A stretch of 64,000 nt of DNA from Aspidiotus rigidus. Lineage: Eukaryota > Arthropoda > Insecta > Hemiptera > Diaspididae. A program made the position numbers and the translations under genes. How positions within the stretch are numbered: position 1 is the stretch's first letter; each line of letters opens with the position of its first letter. Location: contig JAVHKY010000029.1 of assembly GCA_035079385.1 (NCBI GenBank), positions 3,596,001 to 3,660,000 on the forward strand, given 5' to 3'. Under the pieces are notes generated by a model. It made no database searches. It worked only from the letters and a program-made list of their open reading frames with translations, and had not been told where the DNA came from. Of this stretch, positions 21,641-34,499 are shown in pieces.

Positions 21641-23480
21641 GAGGGGAAGCGGTATATTGGGCTTTTACCAGGATCGGGAGGTTTCCGCTGTCCAGTCGGC
21701 CGGCAACATCAAGGTCGTTTGGAGGTCGACTTCCTATGGTATACAACTCGCAGGTCCAAAATGCTTTCAAGTCCTCCTCCTATCATGTATAGATCGGAGG
21801 TCGAACATCCCCCCCCCCTTCCCCTATCATACATATTATATAGTTTGGGAGTCGTATCATAAATAGCTTCCTATTTCTAAGACCCCATGTGCCCCATAAA
21901 ACAGGTTCCTTACAACCCCTCGTTCAACTCTGTCAAAGAACCCGTGAGTTTCACATTTTTTTTAGTGGGGAACCCGTCACCTCTTTTGTTGAGGGGGTAT
22001 TTAAAGGAAGCGAGCGCGAGCGCATTGAAATTATGACGTCATTATTTTCGGGACTTGGGAAAAGTTCAGCCCCAAACTTTATATGATAGGAGGGATACTT
22101 GAAAACATTTTGACTCTCTAGCCATATATGATAGGAGCTTAGAAACGTTTCATTTTCTGAGCTATATATGATTGGGGGGCGGACTTGGAAACATTTTAGC
22201 CCTCATGATTTATAAGATAGGTGGGGGATTTAGAAAAATTGCGAATCTCGAGTTGGGAGGGGGACTTGGAAAAACTGGAACTCTCGTGCTGTACACTGTA
22301 TGAAAGGAGGGCGACTTACAAAAATTTCCACTCTCGAGCTATATACGATGGGGGGGGGGGAGGACTTGGAAAAATTTCCACTGTTGAGCTATTATATGAC
22401 TGAAGGGGGACTTGGAAAAACCATGGCTTCCTTGAAATTGCAGCGCGTTAAAGTTGTGAAAAATTCTAGGGAAAAATTTTGTCTCTGAAGTTATAGATGA
22501 TAGGAAGGGGGCTGGGAATAATTTTGACTCTCGAGCTACATATGAAGGGAAGGGTACTTGGTAAAGTTTCGACTAACGAGCTATATATGATAGAAATTTC
22601 AGCCTGTTCAAATGTTAGTAGAGGGACTTGGTAAAATTTCGACTCTCGAGCTGAGCGTATATAACAGGAGAGGGAATTGGAAAAATTTTGACCTCCCAAC
22701 TAGGAGGGGGACTTAAAAATAACATATATAGCTGGAGAGTCGAAATTTTTCCAAGTCCCTCTCGTATTATGTATAGCTCGGAGGTCCACATTTTTCCAAG
22801 TCCCCCTCCTAGCTCGATATTCGACATTTTTCTAAATCCCCCACCTATCATATAAATCTTGAGGGTTAAAATATTTCCAAGTCCAGCCCCCCCCCCCCAA
22901 CATACATAGCTCAGAAAGTGAAACTTTTTAGCGGGATCCCGCTATCTCTTTTGTTGGGAGTACTTCCAGGAAATTTTCGTCCGCGAGCGAGGTTGATGAC
23001 GTCACAAGGTTGAGACGACTCTCGAGCTATATATGATAGGAGGGAGACTTGAGAAAAATTTCGACCCTATAGCCGTATATGATAAGAAGGGGACTTGGAA
23101 AAATTCCGACCTCCGAGCCATATATGATAGGAGCGGGACTTGGAAAAATTTCGATTCTCGAGCTATATAATATGATAGGAAGGGGACTTGGAAAATTCCC
23201 ACCTCCGAACTATATATGATAGGAAGGGGACTTGGAAAAACTCTTACTTCTGAGCTATATATGATAGGAGGGCGACTTGGAAAGACGACGGCTTCCTTGA
23301 AATTGCAGCGCGTTCAAGTAGTCACGTCATGATTTTTAGGACTTGGAAAAACTTGGACTCGGGACAGCGGGTTTCCCGCTGCCATTGCAGTCCTGCAATG
23401 GCATCTAATTTTTCAAGCTCCTATCATGTGTAGCTGGAGAGTCGAAATTTTTCCAAGTCTCACTCCGCTGAAATTTTTTT
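21640..23480. repeat. Helentron-like repeat cluster C
   Basis: Many head-to-tail units follow the pattern AGCTATATATGATAGGAGGG, then GGACTTGGAAAAATTTCGAC, then TCTCG, in one orientation to about 22700, inverted to about 22925, then direct again to 23290. It includes a complete-looking element at 22929-23415 (separate entry) and two copies of the GGCTTCCTTGAAATTGCAGC block. Confidence 0.7.
22929..23415 (+). mobile_element. Helentron-like non-autonomous element, complete-looking copy
   Basis: The left end is TTTT followed by the palindrome AGCGGGATCCCGCT and CTCTTTTGTTGGG. The core is six or so minisatellite units. The right end is a GCCATTGCAGTCCTGCAATGGC hairpin followed by ATCTAAT. An inverted copy with the same two ends interrupts a satellite at 45240-45720. 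The layout resembles non-autonomous Helentron/DINE-1-type elements. No protein is encoded, so the class is an inference. Confidence 0.55.
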
Positions 23481-23499
23481 AAAAAAGACAATTGATCAA

Positions 23500-23690
23500 A
23501 CTTGCGTGAAGAAGAGGACATCCTACCCCCTCTTCAGTCTAACATAGTTGGACGCTGCATGCTGAAGCTACCTTCGTAAAAATTTTTCGAGTTGTCCCAA
23601 CATTTGAGGGTTTGCAGACTTGACGCAAACATGGAAATCACCTGGACATAATTTCAAGGCTAAAATCTACCCTGCTATTCAGCCTGAAGA
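23500..23690. repeat. Dispersed inverted repeat, arm 1 (partner 26735-26890)
   Basis: It contains AGGACATCCTACC, AACATAGTTGGACGC, GAGGGTTTGCAGACT and AAAATCTACCCTGCTATTC, all found in reverse complement at 26738-26886. Confidence 0.75.
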
Positions 23691-23699
23691 TATGAAATG

Positions 23700-24919
23700 T
23701 GTCGAAAATCCCAATGACGTAGGTGTACACTTCAATTATGTCCCTGAAGGTATATCGTGAAAGATATCATATTATTTACTTGAAGGAGAGCTTTTTTTGT
23801 TACGATCGTCGCCGTAAAACTTCGGCAACGGACTTATGGATCGAGGAATTACCCGAAAGAGTCCAGAAAGTAAATACGTAAAGAAAAATATTGCTTGCAA
23901 ACTGAAAATATTTTCCACTTCTAGGATTAGAAACGAATGCGGAAGTGGTTTGCATACGAGATGTATGTATGAAAAGAGGACGCACTAAGATCATAAAATC
24001 TGGTACATATTATAGGACGCATATGCGGACGTTTAATTTTCGTTTTCCCATTCTTTACCTGTATTGATTTTTGCAATCAAGGCTCTCGATTCGACCACCG
24101 CGACGACTGTTTATTATAAAGTTTTATTCGACGATTTGCAGCATATCAGGAAACTACATATACGTATGTACGAGTACGTATCGATACATCATTTTGAATG
24201 AAATCCTTGCTACAAAAAAAATGTTCCAATTCACCGTGAGAATAGAAACATGCCGAAGCTGCTCGTGAAGGTATTCCGAAATTGACGAAGCAAAAAAAAA
24301 AAAAAAGGTTTACGCTGGATAATAAAGTTGCCCTCGAGATTCGAGAATATCGTACGTACATATTCATTTTATAGCGCTGTATCTCTCTAGTATGCGAGCG
24401 TTTTCATTACAGAATAAATACGATACGATACAATACAGTATTTCTCCATCGGAAAATAAACATACGATGCAGACGTCCGAATACGTTTTGTCATGCGAAC
24501 CATTCGTCGCGTTATACGATGACATTCGCGGGATACGCGACGCGGTATGTAATACGTACATACCCCCGTATAGTATTATTTATCTTTTCACACATGTTCG
24601 ACTTCGTATCTCTCAACGATTACCTACCTACCGTCGCCGTCTCTTGTCGTTTTTCACATTTGCAAAGACCGATACACCGTTTAGGGGCGCGGGAGGGTGA
24701 CGACGACAAGTGAGCTTTCTCTCGCCCTGTTTCTACCGCGAATGTCGACGTTATGATGAATCATATTTGCCGAAGCAAAAAGCGTCAGATACGAGTACGG
24801 TCTACCCTCCCTCCTCCAGCAAAAAACAGCCCTCGTTTTGCACGAATGATTGGCTTCATTAAAATCTTCACTGTTATATACGGAACAGGGTGCGGTATTG
24901 CAACACACTTGTACGTACA

Positions 24920-25003
<84 letters not shown>

Positions 25004-25985
25004 TATTTCGACGTAATATTACACTATACCCGAATGTACATTCTCTCGTCATAATCCATTCAGGGTTAATATTAATTTGTTGTATCGTCGCCATCAGCGT
25101 GTGCTTGTATTAGTACATTCTCGTGTAGTGCGCGCTGGTATGCAAATCATCGACTGCGAATCTGAAATTAGCTAATACGCGGCATTCGGTTTTTCTGTCC
25201 CACTTCCGCACCTTCTTTTTTGATGCCTGTAATAATGAAATTATGATGATGGTCTTGAATGTAGAAATTTTGAACGTGTCCGTCCTTGGTTGAAAGGCGA
25301 GTTATGTATATCTGTGAACGAAGGGAGTAAAAGTAGAAAACGAAAGGAGAACGTTTTAATATTTTAGCGGTGACGTATCATTACCGTCATTAAACTGTTT
25401 GACACATTTGATTTCGTACGAAATTCTGTCGTCGAGGGTTGCGTTATGCGCCGTGATAGACCCTTTGTATCGAATATATTATACACCGTTGGAAGTGAAA
25501 AACGTGAAAGGGTTAACATGATCCGTCAAAATTTTAAGAATGTTGTTAGGGTAGCGAAAAAATGGACGTGATTCGAAGTTTTTATTATACAGTAGATAAT
25601 TTACTTTGTTCCTAGTTTACTGTTTCATTTCTCTGTGTGAGTAGTCTATATCGGACTAATTTACTCTATACCGTTGTGAGTAAACCGGCCGGTTTACTCA
25701 CTAAAATGTCGCTCGCACAATCTACCCAATATTATAAAATCATAACTCGATCGAGGGCAGTTCGAGGCGGAGAACACCACAAAATACGAATTAAAATTGA
25801 AATATCTTCAGTTCTAATTAAGATACAAAAACGATCAATCGCTAAGAACACTCAGTAAAGAATTCCGAATGAAATGTACTTTGAGAGATTAAATTTAATC
25901 TATTTACAGAGGCGCTAGGTGGCAACATGTCGTCTATTTTTTGATAAAATTGTTTCCAAGTAGACAGTATAGGTACTATTGACTT
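23700..25985. other. Single-copy intron island with CpG-bearing sequence
   Basis: No repeat copies found in the window and no credible frame. Rich in CGTACG/CGATACG-type phrases. It contains the (GA)39 tract. A candidate cis-regulatory region by exclusion. Confidence 0.3.
24923..25000. repeat. (GA)39 microsatellite
   Basis: An uninterrupted GA dinucleotide run of 78 bases. Long frames crossing it (Arg-Glu or Ser-Leu repeats) are artefacts. Confidence 0.98.
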
Positions 25986-25999
25986 TGTATAGGTACTAC

Positions 26000-26430
26000 G
26001 TACCGGTATTGACTACGTGTAGAATACCCTTTTCGTGTTATCGGACTACGTGGATACTTTCGAGAACGGAAACCCAGCGAAGTCGGCTTTCGCGAAATAC
26101 CTTTTGGAAAAGGACCATCTTGCTGGCGACGAAGTGCTCCTGCTTTTGAAAGTAATTATAGGAGAAGACTAGCCTTGAAAATATCGAAATGGCAAAACAC
26201 GAGGTCCATCACCTTATTTCCTTATTGAATCGGACGAAGAACGAAGATCCGTTCGTCGTAGAAATATTCTCAAACTCTCCTTTATGTTTATTTTGTATGT
26301 TGGACGATAATTAATTTTGTTCCACCTCATCGTCTGCTAATACCGTACGTGATTATCTTTAGTTGTATTTCTGTATCTGATGATGGCGAAAGCCGAAAGC
26401 GTTCATTAAACTTGTTAAAAATCTTTTTGC
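26000..26430 (+). mobile_element. Penelope-like element 3' fragment (GIY-YIG side)
   Basis: A frame containing LENIEMAKHEVHHLISLLN followed by RTKNED matches the C-terminal tail typical of Penelope-like elements. It is preceded by SAFAKYLLEKDH in another frame and followed by a CTGATGATGGCGAAAGCCGA tail. Frameshifted, 5'-truncated. Confidence 0.6.
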
Positions 26431-26599
26431 CTTATTTTGCGGGAATTCAGCAATTCTTTTCTTAAATAATTATGTCGTACCGTAAACTTGAAAACCAATT
26501 ATAAAGAATTGATGTCTTCATAGTTGGAAGGGGCCTCGGGGTTACGGCTGATGACATCATGGTTTGTCATGAAGGATAAGAAGGGTTACAGAATACAGG

Positions 26600-26740
26600 T
26601 CTATTAGGGCCTAGACCTAGTATAAAAACGCAAGGAACCTGTTCTATGAGTCAAATTGGTTTTGGTATTGAGAATTTAAGCAAGCCTAGACCTAGTATAA
26701 GGCTAGTATGAAGGAAGCCTAGACCTACAGAATAGCAGGG
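26600..26740. repeat. CTAG-rich repeat block
   Basis: GCCTAGACCTAGTATAA phrases appear with AAGGAACCTGTTCTATGAGTC, as in the arms of the inverted repeat at 10477-11035. Confidence 0.55.
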
Positions 26741-26890
26741 TAGATTTTAACCTTGGCGATTTCCATATTTGCGTCGAGTCTGCAAACCCTCAAATTTTGG
26801 GACTCGAAAAATTTTCACGGAGGGAAGTTCAGCATGCGGCGTCCAACTATGTTGGGCTGAAGAGGAGGTAGGATGTCCTCTTCTGCTAGG
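26735..26890. repeat. Dispersed inverted repeat, arm 2 (partner 23500-23690)
   Basis: It is the reverse complement of 23500-23686 with scattered differences and ends where R1-like LINE sequence begins. Confidence 0.75.
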
Positions 26891-27295
26891 TTCCGAAGAA
26901 GCATAAAAGCGGATGTTTGCATTTCATGAAGAATAAGATGGGCTAGGAATGGAATAGGTAAATGTAGGACTACGCTATGGCCTACCAAACACCTGAGTAC
27001 CATTCACATCCGGATGTACAGGAAGAAGCGGAAGATCATCCTCGAAGAAAGAAGAAAGAAGAAGACGAAGAGATCTACTACATCTAAGATGGTGGTGTTG
27101 TTGTATGTTCTAATGTTATGCGTGCCTGGGGCACTCAGTAGAAGAGGGAGTTAGTCGAGGAGGTTCTTACACCCGAAAGGGTTGATTCCAGTGTCGGAGA
27201 CAAAATTAATGCATACGCAACCCGAACCCACTCCATCATGGAGGACGGGCGACGCTACAAATGCGACACAAGCGAATGGGACATCCTATCGGAAA
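26890..27295 (+). mobile_element. R1-like LINE 3' terminal fragment
   Basis: It aligns with 58750-59190, including TGGCCTAC, the CCCGAAAGGG stretch, CACCAACTCCATCATGGAG-like sequence and the terminal GGGACA. It supports placing the LINE 3' end near 59190. Confidence 0.75.
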
Positions 27296-29760
27296 CTTGT
27301 GGTTTTCTCAATTCATTAACCTACTCTGAAGGCGAATTTAGCTTATTTACACACGTGAAAAAAAGAAACGTACGTAAGAATGAATTTTCCTTCTTCCCCA
27401 CCAAGTAAGGTCGAGTAGACATTTTTCGAAGCTTCTTCCTCTCGAAAGAACCTCAAGTAAGACTTCCTAGTAATACTATACAAGTATGATAAGGCATAAA
27501 GCAAAAAATTATACAAATTGTCACAATTTCAAAGCATAATAATTAAAGAAGTCGTTTTATCCAAAAATTAGATGCAGGTAGAGCTGAAATACGTCAGATA
27601 TCAACATGAAAAATTAGTCAGCGTCGTGATCAGCGAGTATGAATAATTGCAGAATGTCTTTGTTTACTTTTTTAAATTCTATCCTTGATGTACGTAAGAG
27701 ACGGGCACCTGTATTCTTTTCGAAACTATGTCTAGACGCTAAGATGTGGGTAGCAATTTCAATTTTTTGGATGAGGTGAATAAGGCAGAAAAGCGGAACT
27801 AATTTAGAAAGCAATGATATTGTCCTGTTACGCAGTCGATAACAGAAATAGCAATACATCCGATAATGTCAAAAATATTATTCATCATCTGTTAGAGGAA
27901 TTCGCAGCATTCATAAACAGTCTACTTACAACAAGCGCCATCAATATATTTGTCACCCTAACCATTTTTCCTAGATTTCGCTCGTGTAAGTCAAATTAGC
28001 ACATTTTATCCCCTATAAAATAACAGCCGAACTTTCTAATAGTTGTTTACGCAACCGAAAAGGCTGAACTCTTCTGAGAATGATTTTTAGTTTCTCTTCG
28101 ATCGAATTTCAAGCTAAAATATGCCAAATACATATAGTTCATTCGTTCAAACTTCGGTTATCTCTAGTTCTACCTATACAAGTTTTTCCAACCGCAAGTT
28201 TTCGAAACGAGCCAACAACTTCAATGCCATTTCACTTCGCGCACTACAGAATTGGAACGCGCCGTACTCGTTATACAGAAAGTGAACGTCATGTGCAATG
28301 TTCTTGCGCGAAAATAATAAAAAGTTTCAGTTTTTCAAAAGCAGAATTTTCACAAAGTTCTGTAAAATTGAGGTGTTTTCCCAACGAACCCATACTCGTG
28401 TTATTATGTTGACGTCTGATTTCCGCGATCATTATAAAAAGTATTAATTTGTAATTCACGCTCAGACGTACAGCAAAATGAATTACTTAGACAGCGAGGT
28501 AAAACAAAACACAATCCTGAAACAACTTAAGTTTACAAAAAAGAAAAAATGATGATTCTATACCTACAATATTACAGCAGAAACGACCTTACCACTTTAT
28601 GAAAATTTGATGCGCGCGAGTATTTTTGTCCTCGCCATCCCTTAATTCACTTTTCAAACACAAACCAGCCAGACGAAGCACTTCCACGTTTAATCTTGTT
28701 ATTAATTTCGTCTCTTCGCCCGCACTCCTCATTCCGTGCGATTTGTTATGCAGTATTATTTTTCTCATTCTTCATTATATGATTATTATTTTTTTTTGAA
28801 ACGACGTTTCTACTCAGATCACCCTCGTTTCGTTATTCGCCGAGATAGGGAATGGATTTCTCTTTCGCGTCCTCCTCGTGTCGGAAACTCGAAACTGTGT
28901 ATCGTCGGCTTCCTTCTTTGTCTTCTTATTTTCCCCACCCCCGCAGGGTAAATAAAATGAAAGAGGAGCGAAGCGTTTAAAAAAGAACACGAAGTCGTAG
29001 ATAGTGGTGATGGTGATGACTATTTAAAATTGGAACGTCGATGAATTACTTTTTTTGTTGATAGCTTTCTGCGCGCAAATCAGACGAGTGCACATTCAAA
29101 AGGTCGAAACATCCGATGGTGAAATTTAAAGCCGCCGCGCCGCGAGTTGTGCAACGCGCGTTGCGGGCACACACGATTTCATTTACGGCGCTCGTATATG
29201 CAATTCATTAACCACTACGTTAACAACGTAACACAATGCCTCGTATTCCGGGCGAGTTTAATGCAGTCTTTCTCGTGGTGAGCCGGCAAAAACACACAAT
29301 TTAACAGTAAGCACGTGCATTTTATAGCGCACAATAAACTGGTGAATTTATATCAACTGGTAAGTCCGCAATTTTACTTTGGTTTATGATGCCACAAAGG
29401 TGAAAATATGCTACTCGGGAAAAAATACCAATCGCTGCGAGTGTAAAAATGAACGAAAATTGAGTACTTCACATTCGAATAATTCTTACGAGCCAAATAA
29501 GGCGTGAGAAGTGGAAGAACGAAGCCAGCTCAGTTCAGGGCATCAAATTTTCCGATATTTGTATGAACTGCCGATTGCATCTACTAGGTTTAGAGATGCA
29601 CGAGTTGCTGGACCATCGAGACTTTGAGAAACCGTTCTTGGTGTACTGCAAGATGAGCAATCTAGCTAAAGGAAGGCTTACTATTCTTGGATTAATATAC
29701 GCACAGTGTCTGTAAGTTAAGCTACACATATCTAGTCCACAGGGGGCCGACGAGCGAAGC
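27296..29760. other. Single-copy intron sequence
   Basis: No repeat copies and no credible gene seen. The part from about 28560 to 29500 is CpG-bearing. A 110-codon frame at 28080-28412 shows no recognisable content. Confidence 0.3.
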
Positions 29761-29765
29761 AAGTT

Positions 29766-29985
29766 CATTAAATGACTACTGATTATAGTTCTGGTGCTCT
29801 GCTCTGCTCTGCAAAAAATGGTCAAATTGACTACAAAAAATAGTTCAACTTACAATAAAAAGTTTTGAATATTGATAAAATTTATTCATCTTCACTATTT
29901 TTTATAGTCAATTTGACCATTTTTTGCAGAGCAGAGCACCGGAACTATAATCAGTAGTCATTCAAACTATTTTTTTTTCTCAGTG
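29766..29985. mobile_element. Palindromic MITE with one CACTGAG end
   Basis: The left arm (29772-29844) and right arm (29896-29963) are inverted copies (AATGACTACTGATTATAGTTC, GCTCTGCTCTGC, AAAAAATGGTCAAATTGACTA). The right side continues to a CTCAGTG terminus at 29985, like the element at 56482-56705. The matching left terminus is missing. Confidence 0.65.
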
Positions 29986-30004
29986 TTGCATTAGTGACAT
30001 CCTA

Positions 30005-30340
30005 ACCGTCCATGATGGCTACCTGTGACGTCAGCATAGCTTGGGCTTTCTATCTTCCTTACTTTCTTCTGTTCTCGGGATCACTCAATCTGCTTGTAAG
30101 CTTCCCAACTGTCTCCGTTATACTAGGCTCAATAATTATACTGCTCGAGCCTTCCTCATGGCTGATGTAGTCATACTTGCAGGTTTCAGAATTGGGATGC
30201 TACTCCTTAGTCTCTATTACACTAAGCTCTACTACTTACTGAATTATATTAGAGCTACTGCTAACCTTCATGAGACCACGCCTCACATAAGCCCAACATA
30301 CCGCAGTATGAAAGTCTGCACTAAACCCACTTATCGATAA
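30005..30340 (+). repeat. Dispersed repeat family, copy 1 (inverted copy at 42365-42670)
   Basis: It shares CATGATGGCT/AGCCATCATG, AGCTTGGGCT, AAGCTTCCCAACTGTCTC, TCGAGCCTTCCTC and TCAGAATTGG with the reverse complement of 42365-42670. A frame at 30041-30340 and the corresponding minus-strand frame at 42440-42769 are open in register. No known protein is recognised. Confidence 0.7.
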
Positions 30341-30490
30341 TAAGGACCGGGGGAGTAGGATTGAACTCGCAAATCTTAGACTCCGAGCTACGTACAATAG
30401 GAAGTTGACCTTTAAACGACCTTGAGGTTGCCGACCGGTAAACATTTTTCCACAACCACCTCCCCCCTCCCCCATGAAACATGATCAAAA
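30340..30490. repeat. Helentron-like minisatellite remnant D
   Basis: A few degenerate units plus CGACCTTGAGGTTGCCGACCGG, a phrase also found at 21700 and 33280. Confidence 0.45.
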
Positions 30491-32100
30491 TGCTTTTAAC
30501 ATCCCAGTCACGCAAATTTGGGAATTAAACTATTCTACTTCTAGTCGTTTGTTTATGATTGAAATTTTGCTTTTAAATTTCACTGCGTAGCAATTTTGAT
30601 ATTAAATTTCTGTTGGGAATTCTGAAATTTCATCTTTCATCTTTCACTATTTACAAATCATTGAAAATTGTCGTATTAATGAAATGATATATCTTGAACT
30701 ACTTTGACAATATTCTACTAGGGATACTTAATTTTCTGGATGGCGGTAGACAGGGAGTTGGTTTGTTTACCGGGGCGATTTTACGGAGCAGTAAAAAATA
30801 CAAATTCTTTTGTAATCAGGATAATTGCCTTTTCGAATGCGCCTTGTCGAGGAAATAGCGGCAGAGAAGTTAAATTTAGGTTGCTCAATACCACGGCGCT
30901 ATCGGTAGAAGTATCACAGTCAAATAATCGCTTCGGTTTTCCGCATTCGATCCGCGCGCTTGTTAAATGTTCAGTTTCTTATCCGCCGTTTCTGATTCTG
31001 ACCCCAGCTCTAATAAATCGAAAAACGACGACGCGACACACGCACACACGCGCACACAAGAGCGTGCAATATTCGAAGCACATCTCGCGAGAAAATATAC
31101 CTCATTTTTCCCAAGTTCATATCTCGTTTTCTATCCTACTTACAGAAATAAGCGCGCATCGAAGAGAGCGAAGTACATAATACTATCTTCTACTGTATAT
31201 AAGGAGTAAATTCTACAGTAAATCATTTCATCTCGCTACCGCCTCCCACCGCCGTCCTACCTACAGCCTTTTCAAAACAGAAGAAAACGTTAAGACAACA
31301 AGTTCGAAAAATGCTGGCTCGATATCGGTATATTGTTGTAGTATAAAAAGGCTACTACAGTGCATACAGAACAACTCTTCGTATATAACGTCTCGATTTT
31401 CCGCTTTTATTTCGAATTATATCTTCTCCGCCCGGTATACACGACGATGCTATTTCTCTCTCTCTCCTCTGTGTATACGTATGCTATATCAGATGCTGCT
31501 GTATAGGACGGTTGGAGAACGCGAAACGTAAGCTTTTGTGCGAATTGTATTTGATGTAAAGTTTTGACTAACCCTCGCTCGCCACCTTCTCATCCATCCG
31601 TCCGTCCATCCATCCATATTTCCGCGTTCGATGCCGAATCATTCGTCGTTCGACAGCGACGACGACGGCGGCGGTGCGGGCGTACGTTCCAATTAAATTC
31701 GTTTTTCCTTCGTCTGACTGCGTACCATTATCAGGACTCCCGGGATTGAGTTAACTTCAATCGAGGCGTAGGCTGGCGGGACTGGAGGAGTCGCGATGTG
31801 GCGGACAGTAGCGAACGATGTTTTTTTAAGTGCCAGAACGAGTATAACGTTGTATTTTAAATGCACGCGCGTTATTTCCTCTTTCCACCTACGATACATC
31901 TTCGCCGAACGTAACGCATCAGGCAGGCCGGGGTCGTATTCACGTCAATCTTTCGAAGCTTTACTTCGCTAGACCCTCTTCTCTCTCTCTCTTCGTGAAG
32001 CAACAAAATTAACTGTAGCGAAATCGTGATTAATTAACGTAACGTACGCGAATAAATGAATGAATGAACGTATACGAATAAATAGAAAGATATAAAAATA
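30491..32100. other. Single-copy intron island
   Basis: CpG-rich and simple-repeat-bearing (CACACGC at about 31040, CATCCATC at about 31590, CTCTCTCT at about 31455 and 31980). No supported gene. Confidence 0.3.
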
Positions 32101-32399
32101 AAACGGTGCGGTTGAATCAGAATTTTTCAGTGATGTCAACACATCTTCTCAAGATATTTTGCCAACCTTATTTCATGGGAATATCTAAATTTCGGTATCT
32201 TCTGAAAACTTGAGCTGAATGGGTTAATCAACAAAATACTATGAGAGGATTGTTAATAAGGCCGATTCGTAGCCCATATTAGAATAACACGACGTGACTT
32301 TTACTCAGGCTTGGGTTTTTTAGTCGGAGTTTACTTAGCTGATTTTCATAAAAATTGTTCTTATCCATATCTCATTCTTTTATGATTCACTCATCGACC

Positions 32400-33190
32400 C
32401 CCTTTTCCTTTTTTTCGCCGTTGAACATCTCACAACCTAGCCCGTATGCATCTGCGGGTCTACTTTCTAACTTCACACGTACTCCACCGATGTGGCTATA
32501 CATATTCTTAACATTTCTGCGTTCAGGTGCTTTGTAAGGAGGATTGTACCCTAAGACTAATTTCTAAAGAAGCCCTACTGTTATGGCTGTGATAATTGTC
32601 CTCGCATTAATTACTAAAACAAGGGGTAGCTGGTCAGTGATTGCATAAGCTCCGTAGTAGGAATAAGTCCTGTTAAGGCAACCAATACAGCTCGCCATAG
32701 TCCGTGTGCACTTGTCTATTCAACTTTCTCCAAGTCTCATCAGTGTGGATGCTTTCTCAATGTTCGTGACCGCCTTGTCATTTTCTTCCGTCTGGTCTGA
32801 CTGATTCTCTTCACCATGGGTGGATTGTCGTGGATACGAACATTCACATCATAGCAATTCAACGCTTTTATCACCTTGTTTGTGTATTTCGTACTTTTTC
32901 AACTTGCTGTTATGATCTCCCTTCCTTGCTTCCATTTCCCTATGGACTCCCTTAACCAAGCCTCTTAAGTAGCCGTTAGCTGTTGCGATCTGCTTTACTA
33001 TCTCGATTTCTACCCTCTTCTCTTCGTTGATCATAAGGACAAAAATTGCTCGATAGCAGTGTACCTGGGATGGTGGTACGAGTCATTTGAGATGATGATT
33101 GGAAAAATTCTCAAGTGCAAAATTCTACTTTATTAGTTAGCTTGTATAAGTACTTTCGGGTGTTACCCTGTCATCAGTTATGTTGCTACA
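32400..33190 (-). mobile_element. Penelope-like element remnant
   Basis: On the minus strand at 33000-32930 a frame with EIVKQIATANGYLRGLV resembles the linker between reverse transcriptase and GIY-YIG domains in Penelope-like elements. At 33185-33140 a CTGATGACAGGG tail-like stretch precedes it. Catalytic motifs were not found, so the limits are rough. Confidence 0.45.
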
Positions 33191-33214
33191 CCGGAACAAG
33201 GCTTTAAACATGAG

Positions 33215-33800
33215 TTTCAGCTGGAAACCTGTTTTATGAAGGGGGGGGGGGGCAGAAAAAATGTACGCTGGCCGGCAACCTCAAAGTCGTATCATATACA
33301 GCTTGGAGATCGACATTTTTCCAAGTCCCCTCTCCATCATACATAGCTCAACAAAGTCCAGCTCGGTGACGTCACAATTGATGACGTCATAGAACTGGTA
33401 CGTCAACATTTTTCAGATCCCACAAGCTCCATAAAACAGGTTCCCTGCGACTTCTTGTTTCACGCCGTTAAAGAATCCGTGAGTCTTTTTCATAGTATGA
33501 AAACTCATGGGTTCTTCAGGAGTCAAATGAGAAGTGGCAGGGAATCTGTTCTACGGGAAACATGATATCTGGAGAATGTAAATTGTGACGAAACAACCTA
33601 TGACGTCATCAAACTGTGACGTCACCGACCACGCCCCTTAAGCTATTATGATGGGAAGGGACTTGAAAAAGAAACTAATTTATTACGACATCAGATTAAG
33701 AGGTCACAATGCTGACCTATGACGTCATCAAACTGTGACGTCACAGACCACGCCCATTCAGGGAACTTCGAAAAATTTTCGAGCTCCGAGCTTTGTCAGC
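33215..33800. repeat. Helentron-like repeat cluster E with CRE palindromes
   Basis: It holds terminal-type blocks (GAAACCTGTTTTATG, AACAGGTTCCCTGCG), the GTTAAAGAATCCGTGAGTC block, and at least five exact TGACGTCA sites (about 33367-33735). Confidence 0.6.
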
Positions 33801-34034
33801 CGGCCGGAGGGTTTACCAACGAAAGACTTCCCATGTTCTTCCTCCCTTGATGTTTCGTGCTGAGGGATGGGATGCATAAGAATTTTTATTATTGAGGTCA
33901 GAGGTTATCTGGTAATCTACCTACCTTACTATAATGATCAACTGAAAGCAGCAAGAAAAAAAAATAGAGCAGGCGATTGGGCGAAGGGGAGGGGGAGGGG
34001 TAAGAGGATGAGTTAATATGGACTCTATAAATGT

Positions 34035-34375
34035 AAAATCGAATTCTAAATACTTCACATAATTTTAAACTATCGATAGTTTTTGCTATGAAGACAAAGA
34101 ATCAAAATTTAATATATTTTTGGAACACGTTTTCTGAATTCGCGCCTCAGAATGACTTTTTCACAATAGGTCAAAATGTAGAAGAGTCTTGCGAGAAATT
34201 TTTTTTTGTAAATCTCGTACACACATTTATAAGAAAGGATGGAGGTTCCTGCGAGGGGGAGGCGCTGTAAAAAATAGCACTCGAGCCAAATTCGTTCTAC
34301 ATTAGGAATCAGTCATTAAAATGCTTTCAACACACCGATCGCGCAGAAGCTATTTTTTGCTGTAATTTGATTATA
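34035..34375. repeat. Dispersed repeat family R-570, copy 2
   Basis: The counterpart of 1495-2065, uninterrupted at the place where copy 1 carries the 161 bp element. Confidence 0.6.
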
Positions 34376-34499
34376 CTAAAAAAAGAGGTTCAAGACATAC
34401 TCGGGAGTTTTGTTCTGGTACGGTCCTGTTGAGTGGAGACTGTACTTATTATCTCCGTTTCCTTGAGCGCGAGTTGGCCGCGGGGGTCAACATTCCGAT

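Noticed and set aside
24681..25113. Frames of 87-137 codons with Arg-Glu or Ser-Leu repeats
   Set aside because: They are created by the (GA)39 microsatellite.
28080..28412. 110-codon frame
   Set aside because: No motif, no repeat copy and typical of chance frames in this composition.
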